DNA of 5,303 nucleotides from Bacteroidales bacterium UBA7574 (GTDB lineage Bacteria; Bacteroidota; Bacteroidia; Bacteroidales; Paludibacteraceae): assembly GCA_002479035.1 (NCBI GenBank), contig DLLA01000064.1:1-5303 (forward strand), given 5' to 3'. Shown here in pieces: positions 1 to 5,303 of this stretch; position 1 is the first letter of the stretch, and each line of letters starts with the position of its first letter. The notes beneath the pieces were generated by a model that was not told where the DNA came from, made no database searches, and saw only the letters and a list, made by a program, of their open reading frames with translations. The position numbers and the translations under genes were made by a program.

Positions 1-1
1 C

Positions 2-676
2 ATCGGCGGGTTTCTGAATATGCTGATTGCGGCACGCGATGCCGGTATCAAACGCTTCGTCTTTGCTGCCAGTTCGTCCACCTATGGCGACAGCAAATCG
101 CTGCCCAAAAAGGAAGACGTGATAGGCAAACCCCTGTCACCCTATGCCATCACGAAATATGTGGATGAGTTGTATGCCGATGTATTTGCACGCACGTATG
201 GCACAGAGTATATCGGATTGAGATACTTCAATGTATTCGGGCGCCGCCAAGACCCGCACGGTGCTTATGCGGCAGTCATACCGTTGTTTGTCAAGCAACT
301 GATGGCACACGAAGCCCCCAACATCAACGGAGACGGCGAGTACTCACGCGACTTCACCTACATAGACAATGTGATACAGATGAATATGCTGGCACTGACG
401 ACCACCAACCCGCAGGCTGTCAATCAGATATACAACACGGCGTACGGAGAACGCACCACGCTGAATATGCTGGTGGATTATCTGAAAGAAGACTTGAGTC
501 AGTTCGATGCTGCCATCAAAGATATTGTGCCTACACACGGTCCGAACCGTGCAGGCGATATACCCCACTCTTTGGCGTGCATTGACAAAGCCAAAGAGTT
601 ACTGGGCTATGCCCCTCAGTACTCGCTGAAAGAAGGGCTGAAAGAGGCATGTGAATGGTATTGGAAAAACTTATAA
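2..676 (+). CDS. wbpP: UDP-N-acetylhexosamine 4-epimerase, WbpP/TviC type (5'-truncated by window edge)
   Basis: Cytoplasmic NAD-dependent short-chain dehydrogenase/reductase-type epimerase. The family interconverts UDP-GlcNAc and UDP-GalNAc, or their uronic acids, to feed polysaccharide assembly. The frame is open from base 2, so the ATG at 20 is an internal Met (family motif GFLNMLIAARDA) and the true start lies upstream. About 225 residues are present; family members are about 340, so roughly 115-125 residues including the NAD-binding GxxGxxG motif are missing. Counting from the Met at base 20, visible motifs are the catalytic-side SSSTYG (residues 18-23), the YxxxK pair Y42/K46, LRYFNVFGRRQDP (68-79), INGDGEYSRDFTYIDN (102-117) and HSLA (183-186). 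From recalled WbpP sequence, the Ser of HSLA aligns with WbpP Ser306, a substrate-pocket residue that favours N-acetylated sugars over plain glucose/galactose. Only 11 nt separate it from the dehydrogenase, consistent with a shared pathway. Direction and exact substrate are inferred. Confidence 0.93.
   Translation: MGGFLNMLIAARDAGIKRFVFAASSSTYGDSKSLPKKEDVIGKPLSPYAITKYVDELYADVFARTYGTEYIGLRYFNVFGRRQDPHGAYAAVIPLFVKQLMAHEAPNINGDGEYSRDFTYIDNVIQMNMLALTTTNPQAVNQIYNTAYGERTTLNMLVDYLKEDLSQFDAAIKDIVPTHGPNRAGDIPHSLACIDKAKELLGYAPQYSLKEGLKEACEWYWKNL
567..599. repeat. Perfect 10-bp inverted repeat inside the epimerase gene
   Basis: The arms are ACTCTTTGGC (567-576) and GCCAAAGAGT (590-599), exact reverse complements separated by 13 nt. 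It lies about 75 nt before the epimerase stop codon and codes for the PHSLA and KAKEL parts of the protein. No T-run follows, so it is not a standard intrinsic terminator. It may be an mRNA hairpin in the distal part of the gene or simply coincidence; the substrate-pocket Ser codon falls within the left arm. Confidence 0.35.
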
Positions 677-687
677 TATACACATAA

Positions 688-1956
688 ATGAAAAAAGAGA
701 TTAAAATTTGCGTCATTGGCTTAGGGTACGTAGGATTGCCCTTGGCACGTTTGTTCTCAACGAAATACAGCACAATCGGTTTCGACATGAACCAACATCG
801 TGTGGAAGCACTGATGGCAGGACACGATGCAACCTTGGAAGTAAGCGACGAGTTGCTTCAAACCGCAATAAAGAACGGATTCCGTTGTACATCGGACATC
901 AATGAAATACGGGACTGCAACTTCTATGTAGTAGCGGTGCCGACCCCCGTTGACAAACACAACAGCCCCGACCTGACTCCCTTGTACGGAGCGAGTGCCA
1001 CCGTGGGCAAGGTAATATCCAAAGGCGATATAGTGGTATATGAATCCACCGTTTATCCGGGTGTGACAGAGGACGAGTGCATACCCGTTGTAGAGAAAGT
1101 ATCGGGACTGAAGTTCAACACAGATTTCTATGGCGGCTACTCGCCGGAACGCATCAACCCTGGTGACAAACAGCACACCGTGGAGAAAATCAAGAAAGTG
1201 ACTTCCGGTTCCACTCCCGAAATAGGACAATTGGTGAACGAGGTTTATTCGTCGGTCATTGTTGCAGGTACACACTTGGCTCCAAGCATCAAGGTGGCTG
1301 AAGCCGCAAAAGTGATTGAGAACAGCCAACGGGACATCAACATCGCCTTTGTGAACGAATTATCCAAAATCTTCACCCGTATGGGGATTGACACCAACGA
1401 TGTACTGGAAGCAGCCTCCACCAAGTGGAACTTCCTGCCCTTCAAACCCGGATTGGTAGGCGGGCACTGCATTGGCGTTGACCCGTACTATCTGGCACAA
1501 TGCGCACAGTCATACGGCTACAATCCTGAGATTATTCTTGCCGGACGACGTATGAACGATGGCATGGGGGCATACGTGGCAGACCAAACCATCAAACTGA
1601 TGTTGAAAAAAGGCATCCAAGTGCTTGGTTCAAAGATTCTGTTGCTCGGATTTACGTTCAAAGAGAACTGCCCCGACTGCCGCAATACCAAAGTGGCAGA
1701 TATTGTCAAAGCATTGTCCGAGTACGATTTAGGATTGACCATCTACGACCCGTGGGCAAATCCGGAGATTGCAAAACGTGAATACGGCATTGATATAACG
1801 AACACGCTCCCACAGGAGCAGTTTGATGCTGTTATTCTGGCTGTTGCCCACAGGGAATTTGAGAACCTGAATGTATCGGCATTGGTCAAACCGCAACACG
1901 TCATATATGATGTAAAAGGATTCCTGAACAGGGACATTGTGGACGGAAGATTGTAG
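688..1956 (+). CDS. tviB: UDP-N-acetylhexosamine 6-dehydrogenase, TviB/WbpO type
   Basis: Cytoplasmic UDP-glucose/GDP-mannose dehydrogenase family enzyme. It oxidises C6 of a UDP-HexNAc in two steps, using two NAD+, to give the UDP-HexNAc uronic acid. The protein is 422 residues, the normal length. The N-terminal Rossmann domain opens with GLGYVGLP (11-18). PTPVDK (85-90), YESTVYPG (118-125) and GYSPERINPGD (150-160) follow. The central helix carries KVAEAAKVIEN (202-212) with the conserved Lys208 and Asn212. The catalytic cysteine is Cys261 in GGHCIGVDPYYL. The C-terminal nucleotide-sugar-binding domain has GFTFKENCPDCRNT (321-334). The overall motif pattern closely resembles Salmonella TviB as recalled, which acts on UDP-GlcNAc, rather than Ugd-type UDP-Glc dehydrogenases. 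The start ATG at 688 lies 11 nt after the epimerase stop with no clear Shine-Dalgarno, only an A/T-rich leader. UDP-GlcNAc versus UDP-GalNAc preference cannot be read from sequence alone; the neighbouring epimerase makes GalNAcA a likely end product. Confidence 0.95.
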   Translation: MKKEIKICVIGLGYVGLPLARLFSTKYSTIGFDMNQHRVEALMAGHDATLEVSDELLQTAIKNGFRCTSDINEIRDCNFYVVAVPTPVDKHNSPDLTPLYGASATVGKVISKGDIVVYESTVYPGVTEDECIPVVEKVSGLKFNTDFYGGYSPERINPGDKQHTVEKIKKVTSGSTPEIGQLVNEVYSSVIVAGTHLAPSIKVAEAAKVIENSQRDINIAFVNELSKIFTRMGIDTNDVLEAASTKWNFLPFKPGLVGGHCIGVDPYYLAQCAQSYGYNPEIILAGRRMNDGMGAYVADQTIKLMLKKGIQVLGSKILLLGFTFKENCPDCRNTKVADIVKALSEYDLGLTIYDPWANPEIAKREYGIDITNTLPQEQFDAVILAVAHREFENLNVSALVKPQHVIYDVKGFLNRDIVDGRL

Positions 1957-1958
1957 TG

Positions 1959-2876
1959 ATGAGTGCAAGATTTGCATACATTGGTGTGCCGTTGTGGTAT
2001 GGTTGCGACAAAAAAGGGACAGACTTAGCGCCTACGGCTATACGCAGCGGTAATCTTTTAGGCAATCTGCTATCAAAGGGGATTTCTATAAGCGACTATG
2101 GTGATATCAATTTAGACACATCTGTGCATGACGTCAAAGATTTTCCCGATCATCCTATATGTCATTATCACGATGTAGTATTGTCTATAGACCGGATACG
2201 CGATGTGGTTGAACAGACACAGAAAGCGAACTTTGTTCCCGTTGTCGTAGGGGGCGACCATTCTTTGGGACTGGGGAGCGTGTCCGCATCTGCCAAACGA
2301 GACCCCAACATCGGAGTGATATGGTTTGACGCCCACGGAGACATGAATACGGAGGAGACGTCTCCTACAGGACATATTCACGGAATGCCCATGGCAGCCT
2401 TGATGGGTCTATGCAAGTCAAGACTGAACGATATCCCCACCAACTATGTCAAACCACAGAATATATTCTGGATAGGTGCACGCAGTTTGGACGCAGGAGA
2501 GAAGAAACTCATTGAGCATTTGCATCTGAATGTCTATTCCACAGATGAGATTCATCGCAGAGGAATGTATGGCGTCATGGCTGAAGTTGCCGATAAGATG
2601 CAACGGCTCGGCATTAAGAATGTGCATTGCAGTTTCGACGTGGACGCTATGGATCCGACCATTGTTGCGGCAACGGGATGTTTGGTTCCCAACGGACTGA
2701 ACAATCAGGATTTTGAGAAATTTACCTCATCTCTTTCCTGTAAGGGACAGCATATTACAGCCTTGGATTTCGTAGAATACAACCCGTTATTGGATGATGC
2801 GCAGTACACATCTTTGCAGTGGTGCCAAGAGGCTTTGCAGCAACTGTGCAATGCAATTAGTCGAAGCCGTGCATGA
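1959..2876 (+). CDS. Arginase-superfamily ureohydrolase embedded in a polysaccharide locus
   Basis: A 305-residue protein of the arginase/agmatinase/formiminoglutamase fold, which normally hydrolyses guanidino or formimino groups with a two-Mn2+ centre. All metal motifs are present: GGDHS (98-102, His101), DAHGD (124-128) and SFDVD (225-229, Asp227 and Asp229). His141 (arginase general acid/base) and Glu273 in ALDFVEYNP (guanidinium-binding Glu of arginase) are also present. The region 124-142 resembles true arginases (DAHGxxNTEETSPxG) more than agmatinases. It departs where human arginase I Ser137 and Asn139, which contact the amino acid end of arginine, become Thr137 and His139. Later motifs are also non-standard: RSLDAGE (175-181) where arginases have RDVDPGE, and AATGCLVPNG (237-246) where PGTGTPVPGG-like sequence is usual. 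Catalysis therefore looks possible but substrate choice may differ. The start is ATG 1959, 2 nt after the dehydrogenase stop; an in-frame GTG at 1956 just before it is the less likely start. The stop overlaps the flippase start by ATGA. Family assignment is firm, substrate unknown. Confidence 0.9.
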   Translation: MSARFAYIGVPLWYGCDKKGTDLAPTAIRSGNLLGNLLSKGISISDYGDINLDTSVHDVKDFPDHPICHYHDVVLSIDRIRDVVEQTQKANFVPVVVGGDHSLGLGSVSASAKRDPNIGVIWFDAHGDMNTEETSPTGHIHGMPMAALMGLCKSRLNDIPTNYVKPQNIFWIGARSLDAGEKKLIEHLHLNVYSTDEIHRRGMYGVMAEVADKMQRLGIKNVHCSFDVDAMDPTIVAATGCLVPNGLNNQDFEKFTSSLSCKGQHITALDFVEYNPLLDDAQYTSLQWCQEALQQLCNAISRSRA

Positions 2877-4126
2877 GTAAGTTTCAGAAATATATCAGCA
2901 AAATCCGAGGCAGCAAAGACGGAAAAGTACTGATTGCCAATTTTGGTTATCTGACGCTGCTACAGATTGCCAGTTATCTCTTTCCCCTCGTCACCATGCC
3001 CTATTTGGCACGTGTAATCGGGGCTGAAGGCTTCGGAAAAATAGCCTTCGCATCAGCCTTAATTACATGGTTTCAAACGGTGACTGACTGGGGGTTCAAC
3101 TACACGGCAACACGTGATGTGGCGCGCAACAGAGAGGATGCGGAGGCTGTGTCGAGAATATTCTCAACCGTGTTGTGGGCAAGGTGCATACTGATGATTG
3201 TTTCTTTTCTAGTATTGTCAGTCCTTATTGTTTGTGTACCTGTATTCAAGGAGAATGCAGTCATCATTCTGGTAACATTTTTGCTGGTGCCGGGACACAT
3301 CATGTTTCCAGATTGGTTTTTCCAAGCCATGGAGCGGATGAAATACATTACCATTTTCAACATCATTATCCGTACGCTGTTTCTTGTGTGTGTATTTATC
3401 TTCGTTAAAACTCCGTCCGATTATGTCTTGCAGCCACTCTTTACGTCCGCCGGTTACCTGCTCTGCGGACTGCTCTCCATGTATTACATCACACGCAAGT
3501 GGGGATATAAGTTGCAGTTGGTAAAGGTTTATGATATTTGGAAGATGATGAAACAAAGCACCAACATCTTTGTCAACAATATAATGCCAAACTTCTATAA
3601 TAGTTTCTCCGTTATGCTGTTGGGAATGGTGGGAGGAAACGTGGCAACAGGTATATTGGATGCAGGTTCCAAATTCGTGAATCTTTCGCAGCAGTTCATG
3701 AACATACTATCCCGCACCTTTTTCCCTTTCCTCTCAAGGCACATCGAGAAGCACAGGTTCTATGCACGCATCAATATCCTTTGCGCAACTGCCATTTCCA
3801 TATTGCTGTGCGGATTGTCCCCTTGGTTGATTCACACGTTTTTCACACCTGAATTTGAGGGGGCTGTCAGTGTGCTTCGTATCATGGCTGTCTCGCTGCT
3901 GTTTTTGAGTCTGAATGATGTCTATGGAACCAATTATATGGTGCTCAGAGGATATGAAAAACAATTAAGAAATATCACCATCATTTCTTCACTTATAGGT
4001 TTTGCCATAGCCTTTCTGTGTATCCGTCAATGGGGGTATATCGGAGCCGCAGTCACCATTGCTGCCACACGAGGATTGATGGGTATTCTGACAATATTGT
4101 ACATACGAATAATAGAACGAAAATGA
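2873..4126 (+). CDS. wzx: Wzx-type polysaccharide flippase (MOP/PST superfamily)
   Basis: An integral inner-membrane protein of 417 residues, expected to move undecaprenyl-diphosphate-linked repeat units from cytoplasm to periplasm. About 11-12 hydrophobic helices can be picked out, roughly at 21-45, 53-70, 99-124, 127-147, 160-178, 186-206, 240-260, 300-323, 334-350, 366-384 and 388-412. Characteristic Wzx signatures are PYLARVIGAEGFG (43-55), DWGFNYTATRDVARNR (72-87) in the first cytoplasmic loop, FPDWFFQAMERMKYI (145-159) and the charged HIEKHR (290-295). Length is normal. Start ATG 2873 overlaps the ureohydrolase stop in ATGA and the stop overlaps the ATP-grasp start in ATGA, which suggests translational coupling on both sides. 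The family assignment is strong; the glycan carried cannot be predicted because Wzx proteins are highly divergent. Confidence 0.92.
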   Translation: MSKFQKYISKIRGSKDGKVLIANFGYLTLLQIASYLFPLVTMPYLARVIGAEGFGKIAFASALITWFQTVTDWGFNYTATRDVARNREDAEAVSRIFSTVLWARCILMIVSFLVLSVLIVCVPVFKENAVIILVTFLLVPGHIMFPDWFFQAMERMKYITIFNIIIRTLFLVCVFIFVKTPSDYVLQPLFTSAGYLLCGLLSMYYITRKWGYKLQLVKVYDIWKMMKQSTNIFVNNIMPNFYNSFSVMLLGMVGGNVATGILDAGSKFVNLSQQFMNILSRTFFPFLSRHIEKHRFYARINILCATAISILLCGLSPWLIHTFFTPEFEGAVSVLRIMAVSLLFLSLNDVYGTNYMVLRGYEKQLRNITIISSLIGFAIAFLCIRQWGYIGAAVTIAATRGLMGILTILYIRIIERK

Positions 4127-5160
4127 AAATAGCCATTCACCGCAACGACAAGTCATACTCCAAGTATTGGGAAGAGTATTGCATCACCCATCACATTGAT
4201 TACAAAATGGTTAATGCCTACGACACGGATATCATTCGGCAAGTAGCCGATTGCGATATCTTCATGTGGCATTTCCACCAGTTGGACTATCGCGATATGT
4301 TGTTTGCCAAACCGTTGTTATTCTCTCTCGAAGAAATGGGAAAGATTGTATTTCCTAACATAGCCACAGGCTGGCATTTCGACGACAAATTAGGTCAGAA
4401 ATATCTGTTTGAGGCGATGGGGGTCAAAGCGGCTGAGAGTTTTGCTTTCTACGACAAACAAACTGCCGAGCATTGGGTAGAGACGGCTGTCTTTCCCAAA
4501 GTATTCAAACTGCGGGGGGGGGCAGGCAGCAGCAATGTGCGTCTTGCACACAACAGGCAAGAGGCAAAGCAACTCATTGCTACTGCGTTTTCCGAAAAAG
4601 GTTTCCCGCCGTACCAGGGTATGGAGCGGGTAAAAAGGGCTCTGAAAGGTTGGTTGCATGGCGAAATGTCTGTCAGAAATGTCATCGCTTCCTTCTGCCG
4701 GTTGTTCGTCAAACCTGCTACCTATAAGTTGCTCCCCAAGCAGAACGGCTATGCCTATTTCCAGGAGTTTATCCCTAACGACGGTTTTGACTATCGCATA
4801 GAGATTGCCGGCGACAGGGCGATTGCTTTGGTACGTTATTGCAGAAAGAACGACTTCAGAGCCTCGGGAGGACACAACGATCATTTTGAAAAAGAACTTA
4901 TCCAACCGGATGTCATCGCTTTTGCTTTTGATGTCGTAAACAGACTGAAAATGCAGTCTGCGGCGTTGGATATCGTTCGCAATAATCAGACAGGGGAACT
5001 CTATGTTATTGAAATATCCTACTGCTATGGCGTGGATCAAGACGAGTTCGAGCATGGCTATTGGACACGCGACGGCAAATGGCATAACGAACCTTTCAAC
5101 GGTATTCATTGGATAATAGAAGATGTGATTGATGCATATCATAAGGAAGCAATACTATGA
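4123..5160 (+). CDS. ATP-grasp family protein, probable carboxylate-amine ligase for glycan modification
   Basis: A soluble 345-residue protein with an ATP-grasp fold. The family generally activates a carboxylate as acyl-phosphate and joins it to an amine or thiol. Residues 1-80 form a pre-ATP-grasp alpha/beta region. ATP-binding elements are PKVFKLRGGAGSSNV (125-139) with a Lys-Lys pair and glycine-rich loop, QEFIPND (214-220) and DYRIEI (223-228) in the linker and active-site region. ALDI with Asp283 and VIEIS with Glu297 are likely Mg2+ ligands; the usual EVN-type Asn is Ser299 here. Between the two halves, residues about 160-207 form a strongly basic stretch (ten Lys/Arg, two Glu). The ATG at 4123 is chosen because it overlaps the flippase stop in ATGA and opens on a standard first beta strand (MKIAIHRND); the frame stays open 35 codons further up, but that lies inside the flippase gene. 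An ATP-grasp precedent in cell-surface polymers is TupA of teichuronopeptide synthesis, which supports a uronic acid amidation role. No closer assignment is justified. Confidence 0.85.
   Translation: MKIAIHRNDKSYSKYWEEYCITHHIDYKMVNAYDTDIIRQVADCDIFMWHFHQLDYRDMLFAKPLLFSLEEMGKIVFPNIATGWHFDDKLGQKYLFEAMGVKAAESFAFYDKQTAEHWVETAVFPKVFKLRGGAGSSNVRLAHNRQEAKQLIATAFSEKGFPPYQGMERVKRALKGWLHGEMSVRNVIASFCRLFVKPATYKLLPKQNGYAYFQEFIPNDGFDYRIEIAGDRAIALVRYCRKNDFRASGGHNDHFEKELIQPDVIAFAFDVVNRLKMQSAALDIVRNNQTGELYVIEISYCYGVDQDEFEHGYWTRDGKWHNEPFNGIHWIIEDVIDAYHKEAIL
4514..4522 (+). repeat. G9 homopolymer in ATP-grasp coding sequence (candidate slippage site)
   Basis: Nine consecutive G bases lie within the codons for Arg131-Gly132-Gly133-Ala134 in the ATP-binding loop. 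No other homopolymer in the window exceeds about six bases. With nine G the gene is in frame. Loss of one G would shift translation to a stop at 4631-4633, and gain of one G to a stop at 4725-4727, both removing the catalytic second half of the enzyme. Synonymous glycine codons would avoid the run without changing the protein. Whether the tract varies in a population is not visible here. Confidence 0.6.
5143..5147 (+). promoter_or_regulatory. Shine-Dalgarno-like AAGGA ahead of the last gene
   Basis: AAGGA ends 9 nt before the ATG at 5157. It is the clearest Shine-Dalgarno-like motif among the starts in this window and supports 5157 as the true start of the terminal gene. Since it sits within codons of the ATP-grasp gene, chance occurrence is possible, and Bacteroidales initiate mostly without such motifs. 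Confidence 0.35.
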
Positions 5161-5303
5161 GTCCGAGAACGTGGGATAACGAGAACCGCCTGAATGCCGT
5201 TGCCAAATATATCGGATTTCTGATAAATCCAATTATTGGAGTGCTGTTGTCTTTGTATCATATCAATACAAAGTCGTCCTTTATCATTCTGTTCCTTGCT
5301 TTT
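5157..5303 (+). CDS. N-terminus of a membrane protein, possibly EpsG/Wzy-type polysaccharide polymerase (3'-truncated)
   Basis: The frame is open from the ATG at 5157 to the end of the window, giving 49 codons with no stop. The start overlaps the ATP-grasp stop in ATGA, the third such junction in a row. After a polar, charged start (MSPRTWDNENRLN) come a hydrophobic segment at about residues 18-34 and a second one beginning about residue 42, separated by a short polar stretch (HINTKSS). This topology and the KSS-plus-hydrophobic pattern resemble the beginning of EpsG-family proteins, which act as Wzy-like polymerases in Bacteroidetes capsule loci, and a polymerase is expected beside wzx. Too little is present to exclude another membrane protein such as an O-acetyltransferase. 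Confidence 0.55.
   Translation, partial: MSPRTWDNENRLNAVAKYIGFLINPIIGVLLSLYHINTKSSFIILFLAF

Noticed and set aside
625..648. Imperfect tandem 12-mer (GCTGAAAGAAGG then GCTGAAAGAGGC)
   Set aside because: It encodes LKEG-LKEA in the conserved C-terminal helix of the epimerase; only two copies, so no reason to treat it as a functional repeat.
677..687. Possible promoter in the epimerase-dehydrogenase gap
   Set aside because: The gap is only 11 nt (TATACACATAA) and its A/T content fits a translation leader; no paired -33/-7 type Bacteroidales promoter motifs can be supported.
757..1329. Antisense open frame (190 codons) opposite the dehydrogenase gene
   Set aside because: It lies wholly within an unambiguous dehydrogenase coding region, with His/Tyr/Val-rich shadow composition and no family motif.
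1956..1958. GTG as start of the ureohydrolase gene
   Set aside because: The adjacent ATG at 1959 adds only one codon of difference and is the preferred start codon; the two cannot be separated experimentally from sequence, but ATG is favoured.
4018..4122. 35-codon N-terminal extension of the ATP-grasp frame
   Set aside because: It overlaps the last part of the flippase gene, gives non-conserved Ser/His/Arg-rich sequence, and the ATG at 4123 in the ATGA overlap begins a normal first beta strand.
4941..4960. 7-bp perfect inverted repeat CAGACTG/CAGTCTG with a 6-nt loop
   Set aside because: It is short enough to be expected by chance, lies mid-gene in the ATP-grasp frame, and is not followed by a T-run, so it is not a terminator.
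4390..5142. Long antisense open frame (250 codons) opposite the ATP-grasp gene
   Set aside because: The sense strand has clear ATP-grasp motifs and coupled start/stop junctions. The antisense product has no recognisable motif and looks like a codon-position shadow.
1..5303. Invertible promoter repeats, UpxY/UpxZ-type regulators or mobile elements often found with Bacteroidales capsule loci
   Set aside because: None were seen; the window is filled by coding sequence and seems to be internal to the operon, so those elements would lie outside it if present.

Overview
The window is an internal piece of a surface-polysaccharide (capsule or O-antigen type) biosynthesis locus. The source is probably a member of the Bacteroidales (Bacteroides, Parabacteroides or Prevotella type). 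This rests on the gene set, the mid-range base composition, the near absence of Shine-Dalgarno motifs ahead of most starts, and tight gene packing. The genus cannot be fixed from this sequence. All six genes lie on the + strand. The gaps are 11 nt, 2 nt and then three 4-nt ATGA stop/start overlaps, so the window reads as one stretch of polycistronic message. I see no promoter, terminator, tRNA, rRNA, insertion sequence or CRISPR array, and there is no gene-free stretch longer than 11 nt.

Layout: (1) 2-676, the 3' two thirds of a WbpP/TviC-type UDP-N-acetylhexosamine 4-epimerase, cut by the left edge. (2) 688-1956, a complete TviB/WbpO-type UDP-N-acetylhexosamine 6-dehydrogenase. (3) 1959-2876, a complete arginase-superfamily ureohydrolase, which is unexpected here. 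(4) 2873-4126, a Wzx-type polysaccharide flippase. (5) 4123-5160, an ATP-grasp protein with a G9 run inside its ATP-binding loop codons. (6) 5157-5303, the first 49 codons of a hydrophobic protein cut by the right edge, possibly an EpsG/Wzy-type polymerase.

How they may work together: the first two enzymes are the same pair that makes UDP-GalNAcA (or its GlcNAcA epimer) for the Vi antigen and for Pseudomonas O6-type O-antigen. Wzx and a possible Wzy mark a Wzx/Wzy-dependent assembly route. The unusual part is the arginase homologue and ATP-grasp enzyme, which flank the flippase and are coupled to it by overlapping stop/start codons. All four arginase metal-site motifs are intact, but the loop that reads the amino-acid end of arginine is altered. 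A working hypothesis is that these two genes decorate the polymer. The ATP-grasp enzyme could form an amide on the uronic acid carboxylate, and the ureohydrolase could either supply the amine (ornithine or a related diamine) or process a guanidino or amidino group on a sugar or its substituent. This is inference, not demonstrated function. The G9 run is a candidate on/off switch for the decoration.
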